The notes: a model not told the origin generated them from the sequence alone. Shown: positions 18,800-28,199, counted from the first letter of the stretch. The stretch: 64,000 bases of DNA from Rhodococcus sp. SGAir0479 (GCF_005484805.1 NZ_CP039432.1:3534001-3598000); one strand, 5' to 3'. Program-made: numbers and translations.

Positions 18800-19594
18800 G
18801 TGGTCACGCAGAAGGCAGTCAACCCCGCCGACGGTGTCGGCATCGCATACCGGGTGCTCGGGGACGGGCCGCCGCTCGTGCTGGCGCACGGGACCGCGTT
18901 GTCGAGCGCGATCTGGCGGGCATTCGGGTACGTCGCGGCGCTGCGGGAGCAGTTCACGCTGATCCTGCCGGACATGCGCGGCCACGGGCGCAGCGACAAA
19001 CCGCACGAGCCGGCGTCGTATGCGATGGACCTGGTGGTGGGCGACATCCTCGCGGTGCTGGACGAGGTGGGCCACGAGCGCGCCCACTATCTGGGCTATT
19101 CGTTCGGCGCGCGCGTCGGGCTGTCACTCGCCGTCGCGGCGCCGCACCGGCTGCGCACCCTCACCGCGGGCGGCGGTAGCAGCCGCCCCCAGGCCGGTTC
19201 GTTCGACAAACTGTTCTTCCCGGGCTGCATCGACGTCCTCGACCACGAGGGCATGACGGCGTTCCTCGACCGGTGGAACGCCCACCGCCCCTGGCCGCTG
19301 GACCCGGCGACACGGGCCGCGTTCGCCGCGAACGACACCCGTGCGCTGGTCGCGTACCTGCGCCGGTCGGAACAGGAACCGGGCATCCCGGACGACGCGC
19401 TGGGGTCCCTGACGGTGCCGACCCAGCTGTTCGTCGGCGCCGAGGACCGACCGCGCCTGTCGGACACCGAGCGGCTCGGGGCGCTGATCCCCGACTCCCG
19501 GCTCGCGGTGATCGACGGCTTCGACCACGCCACCACCGTCGCGGCCGCGCCCGAGGTACTCGCGGTGGTGCGGCCGTTCCTCGAGGCGCACTGA
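18800..19594 (+). CDS. Alpha/beta-hydrolase
   Basis: A 264-residue hydrolase of the 3-oxoadipate-enol-lactonase/haloperoxidase-like group. The oxyanion region is AHGTALSS near residue 35, the nucleophile elbow GYSFGA near residue 97 has Ser as nucleophile, and VGAEDRPRL and GFDHATT hold the probable acid and His. It starts with GTG and is divergent from the ArsR gene, with an 80-bp shared upstream region. The substrate is unknown; the AHGTALSS variant of the usual HG box is unusual. Confidence 0.8.
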   Translation: MVTQKAVNPADGVGIAYRVLGDGPPLVLAHGTALSSAIWRAFGYVAALREQFTLILPDMRGHGRSDKPHEPASYAMDLVVGDILAVLDEVGHERAHYLGYSFGARVGLSLAVAAPHRLRTLTAGGGSSRPQAGSFDKLFFPGCIDVLDHEGMTAFLDRWNAHRPWPLDPATRAAFAANDTRALVAYLRRSEQEPGIPDDALGSLTVPTQLFVGAEDRPRLSDTERLGALIPDSRLAVIDGFDHATTVAAAPEVLAVVRPFLEAH

Positions 19595-19608
19595 CCCGCG
19601 CGGGCGGC

Positions 19609-20373
19609 TCAGCGGTTGAACGCGCCCTCGAGGCGGTTGCGCGAGCCCGGGTGGATCAGGCGCGCCGCACTCACCAGCCCGTGCTCGGACCAGGTCCGGC
19701 GGCGGATCAGCAGACACGGTTCGCCGCGGTCGATCTGCAGCAGTCGGCACTCCTCGGGGCTGGCGAGGACGGCCTCGACGACGTGCTCGCCGCGCACGAG
19801 CGGCGCGACGCGGCTGAGGTAGTCGTTGGGCGTGATGGTGGTGAAGTCCTGGTCGAGGTAGTCGGGCGCCTCGGAGGGGTTCACCAGACGGTCCTCAACC
19901 TGGATCGGCTTGTCGTCCTCGAAGTGGACCAGCACCGAGTGGAACACCTTGGCGCCGACCGCGTCCCGCAGGAAGGCCTGCGAGTGGTCGGTCTCCTCCT
20001 CCCGGACGAAGACGACCTCGGTGCGGTGGCGGTGCCCGCGTTCCTGGATCTCGTCGGCGATGTTCTTGACCTCGAACAGAGGGGACGGCGTCTTGGTGCT
20101 GGCGACGAACGTGCCGATGCCCATCATCCGGACGATCAGGCCCTCACCGGTCAACTCGCGCAGCGCCCGGTTGATCGTCATGCGGGACAGTCCCAGCGCG
20201 CCCACGAACTGGTTCTCGGAGGGCAGCTGATCGCCCTCCGACCAACGGCCCGAACGAATCTGCTCGGCGACGAGCTTCTTGACCCGTTCGTACGCCGGCA
20301 CGGACTCACCGCCGGCCTCGCCGAACAGCGCGGCAAGTTCCGCGTCGACGTCAACCACTGCCATCCGCTGCAC
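19609..20373 (-). CDS. hutC: HutC, GntR-family repressor of histidine utilisation
   Basis: A 254-residue GntR/HutC regulator. The N-terminal winged helix has LPSENQFVGALGLSRMTINRAL near residue 50, followed by the UTRA effector domain (about residues 95-245) with HHSVL-type core VFHSVLVHFEDDKPIQVEDR. HutC is released from DNA by urocanate. Two matching inverted repeats in the window (TGTATA-N8-TATACA) are likely targets. Start is GTG 20373 or ATG 20364; GAGG lies 6 nt before the GTG. It ends 14 bp from the convergent hydrolase gene. Confidence 0.9.
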   Translation of the reverse strand: MQRMAVVDVDAELAALFGEAGGESVPAYERVKKLVAEQIRSGRWSEGDQLPSENQFVGALGLSRMTINRALRELTGEGLIVRMMGIGTFVASTKTPSPLFEVKNIADEIQERGHRHRTEVVFVREEETDHSQAFLRDAVGAKVFHSVLVHFEDDKPIQVEDRLVNPSEAPDYLDQDFTTITPNDYLSRVAPLVRGEHVVEAVLASPEECRLLQIDRGEPCLLIRRRTWSEHGLVSAARLIHPGSRNRLEGAFNR

Positions 20374-20425
20374 CCGTTCCCTCGAGAAGTCCTACCGCTC
20401 CGTACGCCGACTCGGCCCACGAAGT

Positions 20426-21316
20426 CTACCGATCGGCACCTTCGGCTCCCACGACGAGCGACCGCGCCGGGTCCGGTTCGACGACGTCGATCCGATAGGT
20501 CCGCGCGCGGACGAGAATCGCCTCCGCGGCGCGCAGCCGGGGAAGGTAACTGCCGTCGATGCTGTCGGCGGGTCGCGCCAGGAGCTCCCGGGCGCGCTGC
20601 ACGTCGTCGGGGCTGGGCGCGAACTCGGTGTCGATCACCGGAACGTGGTCCGGTTTCACGCAGAGCATGCCGCCCATCCCGGTCGCCAGGGATCGTCGGC
20701 AGTAGGCGCGCAGCCCGTCGACGTCGGACGCGAGGGACGGTCCGTCGATCGGGGCCGGGAGACCGGCCGACCGGCTGGCCAGCACCAGGTGGGCCCGCGC
20801 GCCCATGACCGTCGCCGAATCGTCCGTCGCCGCGGTGTCGTGCCGGAAGTCGCCGCTGCCGAAGGCCAACCGGGTCAACGACTTCGCGCGGGCGATCGAG
20901 ACGGCCTCGAGCACCCCGGTGGCGGATTCGACGAGGCCGATCAGGCCCCCGTCGAACCCGCCGAGCCGAGCCACCGTCGCGTCCACCTGCTCGGCCGACT
21001 CGGTCTTCGCGAGCACGACGCCGAGAATCCCCGGGCACCGCGCCGCGAAATCGAGGTCGACGCCCCAATCCGCGGTGGTGGCAGCGTTCACGCGGATCCA
21101 CGCCCGCCCGCCGCGCACCGCCCAGTCGTGGATCTCGTCGCGGGCGCGGGCGCGCTCGGCGGGCGCGACGCCGTCCTCGAGATCGAGAACCACGGCGTCG
21201 GCGCCGGATCCCCGGTCCTCGAGTTCGCGGGTGCGGGTTCCGGGCACCAGCAGCCACGAACGCGCGTCTCCGGGGGAGACCGCGTCGAGGGCACGACCGG
21301 CAGTGCGGGGGTTCAC
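20426..21316 (-). CDS. CitE/HpcH-HpaI family CoA-ester lyase-like protein
   Basis: A 296-residue TIM-barrel lyase. Family motifs are RSWLLVPGTRTRELEDRG near the start, DAVVLDLEDGVAP with the Mg ligand, WIRVNA, and LIGLVESATGVLEA with the conserved Glu. Relatives cleave citramalyl-CoA, malyl-CoA or similar esters. The start is GTG at 21316 following AGGAAAGG. It lies between glutamate dehydrogenase and hutC in a leftward run. Its role in histidine catabolism is not obvious; it could belong functionally with the acyl-CoA dehydrogenase/CoA-transferase pair across hutU. Confidence 0.82.
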   Translation of the reverse strand: MNPRTAGRALDAVSPGDARSWLLVPGTRTRELEDRGSGADAVVLDLEDGVAPAERARARDEIHDWAVRGGRAWIRVNAATTADWGVDLDFAARCPGILGVVLAKTESAEQVDATVARLGGFDGGLIGLVESATGVLEAVSIARAKSLTRLAFGSGDFRHDTAATDDSATVMGARAHLVLASRSAGLPAPIDGPSLASDVDGLRAYCRRSLATGMGGMLCVKPDHVPVIDTEFAPSPDDVQRARELLARPADSIDGSYLPRLRAAEAILVRARTYRIDVVEPDPARSLVVGAEGADR

Positions 21317-21357
21317 GGTGGTGACGACCTTTCCTCGGGTGGGTGGGAACGTACGGC

Positions 21358-24300
21358 TCAGCCGACCATCCGCCGCAGCTGACGCGATGCGACGGACAGT
21401 GCGGCCAGGTCCCGCTGACCGGACGCGGAGATCTCGGCGAGCGCGCCTCGGGCTCGGCGCAGCCGGGACTCGTTGCGCTGCTCCCAGTCGGCGATCATCT
21501 GGTCGGTGTCGTCCTCGGGGGTGGCGTGCGCGAGGACGTCGAGCGTCAGCGCCCGCACGCTGTCGTACAGCTCGTCGCGCAGCGACAGCCGGGCGAGCGC
21601 GTCCCACCGGCTCTCCTTGCCCAGCGCCGAGACCGCGTTGAGGAGCGGGACCAGCCCGACGCGCTCGCACAGCCGGAAGTACAGCGCACCGGTGACGGCG
21701 ACGTCGCGCTCGGCCAGGTCGGCGATCTCGACCACGTCGAGCAGACCGAACCGATCGAGGGCCAGCTCCACGTCGCGAACCAGGTCCTCGGGGGCACCGC
21801 GCTCGGCGATCGCGCGGGTGCGGTCGCGCAGGTTGGTGCGGTCGGCGCCCACCAGCCACTCCTCGAGGTGGGCCGAGGCCTGCTCGATGCGATCGCGGAA
21901 CCGTCCGATCTCCGCACCCACCGCGAGCGGCTGGGGCCGGCGGTGCAGCATCCAGCGCGACGCCCGATCCAGCAGCCGCCGGGTGACGAGAACCAGTTCG
22001 TCGCTGACCGCGCTCGGCACGTCGGCGGCCGCGATCCGCGACCACAGGCCGGGCAGCTCGAACACCTCGCTGACGACGCTGAACGCCCGGACCGCGTCGT
22101 CCGCCGTCGCGCCGGTCTCCTCGGCGAGCCGGAAGACGTACGTGATGCCGCCGTGGTCGACGACCCGGTTGGTCAGCGCGGTCGCGACGATCTCGCGGCG
22201 CAGCCGGTGCCGGTCGATCGCGTCGGCGTGGTCACGGCGCAGCGGCGTCGGGAAGTACTCGCGCAGGATCGGCAGGTACACGTCGTGGTCGACCAGCTCG
22301 CCCGCCAGCAGCGAGCTCTTCACGCCGAGCTTCACGTGTGCCATGAGCGTCGCCAGCTCCGGCGCCGTCAGGCCCTCGCCCGCCCGCTGCCGCGCGGTGA
22401 TCGCCTTGGCGTCGGGCAGCACCTCGAGCGCGCGATCGAGCGCGCCCGCCGCCTCGAGGGCCTTGATCTGCCGGCCGTGCACGCCGAGCATCTCCGGCGC
22501 ATCCGCGAGCGCGGTGCCCATCAGCTGGTTCTGGGAGACGTTGTCCGCCAATACCAGTGCGGCCACCTCGTCGGTCATCGCCGCCAGCAGCTGCGGGCGC
22601 TCCGCCACGTCCAGGCCGCCGGCACCCACCAGGTCGTCGAGCAGGATCTTGATGTTGACCTCGTGGTCGGAGCAGTCCACCCCGGCCGAGTTGTCGAGCG
22701 CGTCGGTGCCCACGCGTCCGCCCGTGTGGGCGAACTCGATCCGCCCGGCCTGCGTCAGCCCCAGGTTGCCGCCCTCGCCGACCACCCGCGCACGCAGCTC
22801 GCAGCCGTCCACGCGCACAACGTCGTTGGCCTTGTCCCCGGCGTCGGCGTGCGACTCGGTGGAGGCCTTGACGTAGGTGCCGATGCCGCCGTTCCACAGC
22901 AGGTCGACCGGCGCCCGGAGGATGGCCCGGATCAGCTCGGGCGGCGTCAGCTCCGTGACCCCCTCGTCGAGCCCGAGCGCCCGACGGACCGCGGCGCCGA
23001 CCGGGACGGACTTGGCCCCGCGCTCCCACACGCCGCCGCCCGGGGCGATCAGCGAGCGGTCGTAGTCGGCCCACGACGACCGCGGAAGCGCGAACAACCG
23101 CTGCCGCTCGGCATACGACCGCTCCGGATCCGGGTCCGGATCGACGAACACGTGCCGATGATCGAACGCCGCCACCAGCCGAATGTGCTTGCTGCACAAC
23201 ATGCCGTTGCCGAACACGTCACCGCTCATGTCGCCGATACCGACGACGGTGAAGTCCTCGCGCTGGCAATCGACACCGAGCTCCCGGAAACGGCGCTTGA
23301 CGCTCTCCCACGCGCCGCGCGCGGTGATGCCCATCGCCTTGTGGTCGTAGCCCACCGAACCGCCGGACGCGAACGCGTCGCCGAGCCAGAAGCCGTACTC
23401 GGCCGCGACCGCGTTCGCGATGTCGGAGAACGACGCCGTCCCCTTGTCCGCGGCCACCACGAGGTAGGTGTCGTCGCCGTCGTGGCGCACGACGCCCGGC
23501 GCCGGCACCACGGCCCCGGTCGCCCGGTCGATGTTGTCGGTGAGGTCGAGCAGGCTGCGGATGAACAGGCGGTAACCGGCGATCCCGGCCTCCCGCAGGG
23601 CCGCGCGATCGGCCTCGGCGTCGCCGGTGGGCGCCGGCGGCCGGCGCAGCACGAAGCCGCCCTTGGCGCCCACGGGGACGATGACGGCGTTCTTCACCGC
23701 CTGCGCCTTGACCAGGCCGAGGACCTCGGTGCGGAAGTCCTCGCGGCGGTCCGACCAGCGCAGGCCGCCGCGCGCGACGGCCCCGAATCGCATGTGCACG
23801 CCCGCGACGGCCGGCGAGTACACGAAGATCTCGTGCCGGGGCCGCGGCTCGGGCAGTTCCGCGATGGCCCGCGAATCCAGTTTGAGCGCCACGGTCTCGC
23901 GCGCCGGCGTCGCGAAGTGATTGGTACGCACGGTGTTCCGGACACATCCCAACAGCGCCCGGAAGATCCGGTCCTCGTCCAGGCCGGACACCTGCTCGAT
24001 CGACGCGGCCACCTCTTCCGCGGCCGCCGCACCGCCGTCGTTTGCCGCCTCATCAGGGTCGAACCGCGCCGCGAAGCACCGGACGAGTCCGGCGGCGATC
24101 GCCGGGTACCGGCACAGCACGTCCGCGACGTATGCGCTGCTGTAGGGCAGACCGCCCTGACGCAGGAACTCCGCGTACGCGCGCAGCACCGTGACCTCGC
24201 GCCAGTGCAGCCCGGCCCGCGCCACCAGCTCCCCCAGCCGATCGGCTTCCGAGGCACCCCGCCACAGCGCCTGGACGGCGGCGCCGAACCGCGTCGCGAA

Positions 24301-24765
24301 CTCGTCGAAGCCCTCGACCGGGGCGATCGGGTAGCGGACGGTGAACTGGTAGACCCAGCACGCCACGCCGGCCGCGGACACCAGCGCGTAGGGCCGCTCG
24401 TCGAGCACCTCCGCACCCAGGCTCTGCAGCAGCGGCATCAGGTCCCCGAGCGAGGCGGGGCGGCCACCGACGTAGAGCGTCAGCCGGTGCGTGCCGCGCG
24501 CGGTCGCGTCCGGGACGAGCCGCACCCCGACGTCACCGTCGGGCAGCTCGTCCAGGATGTCGAGATCGACGCGGGCCCGCTCCGGGCTCACGTCCTGCTT
24601 GTAGCCGGCGGGAATGCCGGGCAACAGCCGCGCGAGTCGCTCACGCGTCGCGGGGTCCGCGTCGGCGAGCAGGCGCTCGTCCCAGCTGCGGAAGACTCGG
24701 GCGAGAGCATCGTCGATCTCGCGGGTGTTCGGCATCGAATCGGTGTCGGTGGGGGCGGTGTTCAT
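21358..24765 (-). CDS. NAD-dependent glutamate dehydrogenase, short form lacking the N-terminal regulatory region
   Basis: A 1135-residue member of the large NAD-GDH family. The catalytic core starts around residue 310 with FVYSPAVAGVHMRFGAV and RGGLRWSDRREDF, then VIVPVGAKGGFV, SFSDIANAVAAEYGFWLGDA, SGDVFGNGML and NGGIGTYVKAS. Bacterial homologues are usually about 1600 residues, so roughly 450 N-terminal residues are absent. The reaction is glutamate to 2-oxoglutarate plus ammonia, the step after hut-derived glutamate. It is divergent from hutU across a HutC-type operator, so it is probably histidine-induced. Confidence 0.92.
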   Translation of the reverse strand: MNTAPTDTDSMPNTREIDDALARVFRSWDERLLADADPATRERLARLLPGIPAGYKQDVSPERARVDLDILDELPDGDVGVRLVPDATARGTHRLTLYVGGRPASLGDLMPLLQSLGAEVLDERPYALVSAAGVACWVYQFTVRYPIAPVEGFDEFATRFGAAVQALWRGASEADRLGELVARAGLHWREVTVLRAYAEFLRQGGLPYSSAYVADVLCRYPAIAAGLVRCFAARFDPDEAANDGGAAAAEEVAASIEQVSGLDEDRIFRALLGCVRNTVRTNHFATPARETVALKLDSRAIAELPEPRPRHEIFVYSPAVAGVHMRFGAVARGGLRWSDRREDFRTEVLGLVKAQAVKNAVIVPVGAKGGFVLRRPPAPTGDAEADRAALREAGIAGYRLFIRSLLDLTDNIDRATGAVVPAPGVVRHDGDDTYLVVAADKGTASFSDIANAVAAEYGFWLGDAFASGGSVGYDHKAMGITARGAWESVKRRFRELGVDCQREDFTVVGIGDMSGDVFGNGMLCSKHIRLVAAFDHRHVFVDPDPDPERSYAERQRLFALPRSSWADYDRSLIAPGGGVWERGAKSVPVGAAVRRALGLDEGVTELTPPELIRAILRAPVDLLWNGGIGTYVKASTESHADAGDKANDVVRVDGCELRARVVGEGGNLGLTQAGRIEFAHTGGRVGTDALDNSAGVDCSDHEVNIKILLDDLVGAGGLDVAERPQLLAAMTDEVAALVLADNVSQNQLMGTALADAPEMLGVHGRQIKALEAAGALDRALEVLPDAKAITARQRAGEGLTAPELATLMAHVKLGVKSSLLAGELVDHDVYLPILREYFPTPLRRDHADAIDRHRLRREIVATALTNRVVDHGGITYVFRLAEETGATADDAVRAFSVVSEVFELPGLWSRIAAADVPSAVSDELVLVTRRLLDRASRWMLHRRPQPLAVGAEIGRFRDRIEQASAHLEEWLVGADRTNLRDRTRAIAERGAPEDLVRDVELALDRFGLLDVVEIADLAERDVAVTGALYFRLCERVGLVPLLNAVSALGKESRWDALARLSLRDELYDSVRALTLDVLAHATPEDDTDQMIADWEQRNESRLRRARGALAEISASGQRDLAALSVASRQLRRMVG

Positions 24766-24867
24766 CGGGAACCTTTCGCCTGGGTGCCACGCTGCACCCG
24801 GCTGGTCGTCGTGTCCGTTTCATCGGGTCGAACTCGTCGTGCCGAGGAGCGGTTCTGCGGCTGCCCC

Positions 24868-24901
24868 TTGACACGAGCTTGTATAGACAGGAATATACAA
24901 G
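24868..24901. promoter_or_regulatory. HutC operator and hutU promoter element
   Basis: A perfect inverted repeat: CTTGTATA (24878-24885), 8-bp spacer, TATACAAG (24894-24901). A TTGACA -35-like hexamer (24868-24873) lies just upstream on the plus strand, and the right arm would overlap the -10 region. The element sits between divergent hutU and the glutamate dehydrogenase-citE-hutC run, so one bound repressor could close both. The same TGTATA-N8-TATACA core recurs before the permease gene. Confidence 0.82.
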
Positions 24902-25030
24902 TCATAGTTGCAGAACGTGAGCCACCGCACAACAGCCACGGACACGGACCCGGAGGCGGACGACAACGGCGTCGCCCGCACCCCGTTCCGCCGGCAGCGC
25001 GCTCACCGCTCGATCACTAGGAGTCACCCG

Positions 25031-26707
25031 ATGGACATCACCTCACCCGGCCACGAGGCCCGCCCGGTCAGCGCACCCCGCGGCTCCGAGCTGAACACCC
25101 TCGGGTGGCAGCAGGAGGGCGCGCTGCGCATGCTCATGAACAACCTCGATCCCGAGGTTGCCGAGCACCCCGACAATCTGGTCGTCTACGGCGGCACCGG
25201 CCGCGCCGCCCGCAGCTGGGCCGCGTTCGACGCCATGGTCGCCACGCTGAAGACCCTGAAGAACGACGAGACCATGCTGGTGCAGTCCGGCAAGCCGGTC
25301 GGCGTCTTCCGCACCAACGAGTGGGCGCCGCGCGTCCTGCTCGCGAACTCCAACCTCGTCGGCGACTGGGCCAACTGGGAGCAGTTCCGCAAGCTCGAGG
25401 CCGAGGGCCTGATGATGTACGGCCAGATGACCGCCGGGTCCTGGATCTACATCGGCACGCAGGGCATCCTGCAGGGCACCTACGAGACCTTCGGCGCGAT
25501 CGCCCGCAAGCGTTTCGACGGCACCCTGGCCGGCACCATCACGCTGACCGCCGGCATGGGCGGCATGGGCGGCGCGCAGCCGCTGGCCGTGACCATGAAC
25601 GAGGGCGTCGCGATCTGCGTCGACTGCGACGTCACCCGCATCGACCGCCGCATCGCGCACAAGTACCTCGACACCAAGGCCGACAGCATCGAGCACGCGC
25701 TGCAGCTGGCCACCGAGGCCCGCGACGCCCGCAAGCCGCTGTCGATCGGCCTCGTCGGCAACGCCGCCGAGATCTTCCCGGCACTGCTGGCGATGGACGC
25801 CCCCATCGACATCGTCACCGACCAGACGTCGGCGCACGATCCGCTGTCCTACCTTCCGATCGGCGTCGACATCGCCGACATGAAGGAACTGGCCGCGAAG
25901 GATCCGGAGAAGTTCACCGAGGATTCCCGCAAGGCGATGGCCGCGCACGTCGAGGCCATGGTCGGCTTCATGGACAAGGGCGCCGAGGTCTTCGACTACG
26001 GCAACTCCATCCGCGACGAGGCCCGCAAGGCCGGCTACGACCGCGCCTTCGAGTTCCCCGGCTTCGTCCCGGCCTACATCCGCCCGCTCTTCGAGGAGGG
26101 CCTCGGCCCGTTCCGCTGGGCAGCGCTGTCGGGTGACCCCAAGGACATCGCCGCCACCGACAAGGCGATCCTCGAGCTCTTCCCCGAGAACGAGCACCTC
26201 AAGCGCTGGATCGAGATGGCCGGCGAGAAGGTCGCGTTCGAGGGCCTGCCCGCCCGCATCTGCTGGCTCGGCTACGGCGAGCGCCACAAGGCCGGCCTGA
26301 AGTTCAACGAGATGGTCGCCAGCGGTGAGCTGTCGGCGCCGATCGCCATCGGCCGTGACCACCTCGACTCCGGTTCGGTCGCGTCGCCGTACCGCGAGAC
26401 CGAGGCCATGAAGGACGGTTCGGACGCCATCGCCGACTGGCCGCTGCTCAACGCGCTCGTCAACACCGCGTCGGGTGCGTCGTGGGTCTCGATCCACCAC
26501 GGCGGCGGCGTCGGCATGGGCCGCTCGATCCACGCCGGTCAGGTGTGCATCGCCGACGGCTCCGAGCTGGCCGCGAAGAAGATCGAAGCCGTGCTCACCA
26601 ACGACCCGGGCATGGGCGTCATCCGGCACGTCGACGCCGGCTACGAGCACGCGATCGACACCGCGCGCGAGCGCGGCGTCCGGATCCCGATGTCCGAGAA
26701 CAACTGA
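25031..26707 (+). CDS. hutU: Urocanate hydratase (urocanase)
   Basis: A 558-residue protein, the normal urocanase length. It converts urocanate to 4-imidazolone-5-propionate using tightly bound NAD. Seen in sequence: [28 protein letters not shown] for the NAD fold, the conserved Cys segment [16 protein letters not shown], and [14 protein letters not shown] at 25031 follows AGGAG with 8-nt spacing; the in-frame extension upstream crosses the operator and is rejected. The gene is first after the HutC operator and has a repeat of stop codons behind it. Confidence 0.97.
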   Translation: MDITSPGHEARPVSAPRGSELNTLGWQQEGALRMLMNNLDPEVAEHPDNLVVYGGTGRAARSWAAFDAMVATLKTLKNDETMLVQSGKPVGVFRTNEWAPRVLLANSNLVGDWANWEQFRKLEAEGLMMYGQMTAGSWIYIGTQGILQGTYETFGAIARKRFDGTLAGTITLTAGMGGMGGAQPLAVTMNEGVAICVDCDVTRIDRRIAHKYLDTKADSIEHALQLATEARDARKPLSIGLVGNAAEIFPALLAMDAPIDIVTDQTSAHDPLSYLPIGVDIADMKELAAKDPEKFTEDSRKAMAAHVEAMVGFMDKGAEVFDYGNSIRDEARKAGYDRAFEFPGFVPAYIRPLFEEGLGPFRWAALSGDPKDIAATDKAILELFPENEHLKRWIEMAGEKVAFEGLPARICWLGYGERHKAGLKFNEMVASGELSAPIAIGRDHLDSGSVASPYRETEAMKDGSDAIADWPLLNALVNTASGASWVSIHHGGGVGMGRSIHAGQVCIADGSELAAKKIEAVLTNDPGMGVIRHVDAGYEHAIDTARERGVRIPMSENN

Positions 26708-26751
26708 CCGGGAACAACTGACCGGGAACGAGTGATCCGGCACCACTGATC
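26701..26751 (+). repeat. 14-bp tandem repeat carrying TGA stops after hutU
   Basis: Four TGA codons occur at exactly 14-bp intervals (26705, 26719, 26733, 26747). The unit GGGAACAACTGACC is well kept in the first two copies and decays after that. Because 14 is not a multiple of 3, the first three stops cover all three reading frames. Confidence 0.75.
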
Positions 26752-26841
26752 CACCCACCGGTGGGTTCACGACGACCAGCGTGAGCCCACCGGTGGCACC
26801 GACGCCGGCCCCGCGACGAGCGGCGCCGACGTCGACCCCCA

Positions 26842-26888
26842 ACGAGCGGCAACGCGCAGGACGATCCCCCCTGCGCGTTGCCGCTCGT
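26842..26888. terminator. 19-bp perfect hairpin downstream of hutU
   Basis: Arms 26842-26860 and 26870-26888 (starting ACGAGCGGCAACG) are perfectly complementary, with a 9-nt loop. Only a weak T tract (CGTCGTTT) follows. It is likely a terminator for hutU and insulates the next operon; an RNA-stability or REP-like role is an alternative. Confidence 0.65.
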
Positions 26889-26958
26889 CGTCGTTTCCGG
26901 GCCCGGATCGCCGGCTCGGAAGCCTCTGGACAAACGACAGGGTCGGATGCGATAGTCA

Positions 26959-27004
26959 CGTATGCCACTAGATGGCATACGACTTCCACTAGATGAAAAT
27001 CTAG
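26959..27004. promoter_or_regulatory. Compound palindromic operator before the acyl-CoA dehydrogenase operon
   Basis: CGTATGCCA (26959-26967), 5-bp spacer, TGGCATACG (26973-26981) is a perfect inverted repeat. CTAGAT-GAAA-ATCTAG (26989-27004) follows. The 10-mer CCACTAGATG occurs at 26965 and 26986, 21 bp apart, about two helical turns. The operon ends with its own IclR gene, the best candidate to bind here. Confidence 0.7.
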
Positions 27005-27035
27005 CGATTCCCCCTCAGTTCTCCAGGAGTTCCCC

Positions 27036-28199
27036 GTGACCGCTCAGACGCACGACGACGCCCTAGACCTGTCCGAATTCCGCAGCACCGTGCGCGCTTT
27101 CGCGAACGCCGAGATCCTGCCGGGCGCCGCCGAGCGCGACGAGAGCAAGGAATTCCCGGCGCACCTGATGCGGCGTCTCGCCGAGCAGGACCTCATGGGC
27201 ATCTCCGTTCCGGAGGAGTTCGGCGGCCTCGGCCTGTCCACCCGCGCCCAGCTGGTCGCCGTCGAGGAGGTCGCCCGCGCGGACGCCGCCCTGGCCTCGA
27301 TCTACACCGCCCACTACCTGGGCCTCGAGCCGATCCTGGTGGGCGGTACCGAGGAGCAGAAGAAGCGCTGGCTGCCCGGGCTGGCCTCCGGTGAGGTCCT
27401 GGCGGGCTTCGCGCTCACCGAGCCCGACGCGGGCTCGGACATCGCCTCCATGCGCACCGTCGCCCGCCGCGAGGACGACGGCTGGCACCTGTCCGGCTCC
27501 AAGACCTTCATCTCCAACGCCCGCGAAGCCGACCTGGTGGTGCTGTTCGCCAAGACCGATCCGTCCGCCGGCTTCCGCGGCATCACCGCCTTCGCGGTGC
27601 CGAAGGGCACGCCCGGCATCAGCTACTCCGAGCCGCAGGACAAGATGGGCATCCGCTCGGCGCCCACCTACACCGTCTACCTCGACGACGTGGTGTTGCC
27701 GCACGACGCCGTCATCGGCACCGAGGGCCGCGGCGGCAACATCGCGCTCACCGCGCTCAACCGCGCCCGCATCGACGTCGCCGCGATGGCCAACGGAATC
27801 GCGTTGCGCGCCTGGGAACTCGGCCGCGAGTATGCCGCCGAGCGCAAGCAGTTCGGGCACCCCATCTTCGAGTTCCAGGCCATCCAGCTGTTGCTGGGCG
27901 AGTGCGACGCCAAGCTCGTCGCCTCCCGCGTGACGGCCGACTGGGCGTCCGACGTCAAGGACGCCGGTCAGGACCTGCGCCGTGCCGCGTCGATCTCGAA
28001 GTACGTGGCGACCGAGGCGTGCTTCGCGATCGTCGATCAGGTGGTGCAGATCCACGGCGGCGCCGGCTTCATGCGCGAGTCCGAGATCGAGCGCCTGTAC
28101 CGCGACTGCCGGATCCTGCGCATCTTCGAGGGCACGTCGCAGATCCAGCTGCTGACCATCGCCGGCAACGCCCCGTCGATCCGTTCCACCGAGTACTGA
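27036..28199 (+). CDS. Acyl-CoA dehydrogenase (hut-locus side enzyme)
   Basis: A 387-residue FAD enzyme oxidising an acyl-CoA to the 2-enoyl-CoA. Seen in sequence: the flavin-binding signature FALTEPDAGSD near residue 126, the middle domain with SGSKTFISNAREADLVVLFAK, VVQIHGGAGFMRESEIERLYRD, and the catalytic-base motif IFEGTSQIQ with Glu present. It starts with GTG and heads a three-gene operon (this gene, CaiB-type CoA-transferase, IclR) placed between hutU and hutH. The substrate is unknown; a short-chain or aryl-propionyl-CoA such as imidazolepropionyl-CoA is a context-based guess. Confidence 0.9.
   Translation: MTAQTHDDALDLSEFRSTVRAFANAEILPGAAERDESKEFPAHLMRRLAEQDLMGISVPEEFGGLGLSTRAQLVAVEEVARADAALASIYTAHYLGLEPILVGGTEEQKKRWLPGLASGEVLAGFALTEPDAGSDIASMRTVARREDDGWHLSGSKTFISNAREADLVVLFAKTDPSAGFRGITAFAVPKGTPGISYSEPQDKMGIRSAPTYTVYLDDVVLPHDAVIGTEGRGGNIALTALNRARIDVAAMANGIALRAWELGREYAAERKQFGHPIFEFQAIQLLLGECDAKLVASRVTADWASDVKDAGQDLRRAASISKYVATEACFAIVDQVVQIHGGAGFMRESEIERLYRDCRILRIFEGTSQIQLLTIAGNAPSIRSTEY

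Larger units (their letters stand above)
26708..27035. other. Intergenic region between hutU and the acyl-CoA dehydrogenase operon
   Basis: About 330 bp without a gene. In order it holds the tail of a 14-bp repeat carrying TGA stops, two copies of the palindrome CCACCGGTGG (near 26756 and 26791), a 19-bp perfect hairpin (26842-26888), and an AT-richer promoter with palindromes (26959-27004). No small ORF with a convincing ribosome binding site was seen. Confidence 0.7.

Noticed and set aside
21343-25020. 1225-codon plus-strand frame opposite glutamate dehydrogenase
   Set aside because: Antisense shadow without recognisable domains.
24908-25030. Upstream extension of hutU
   Set aside because: Begins just after the operator and lacks conserved sequence; AGGAG precedes the ATG at 25031.
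25105-26136. Long alternative reading frame inside hutU
   Set aside because: Arginine-rich composition typical of a shifted frame in GC-rich DNA; the hutU frame has all family motifs.
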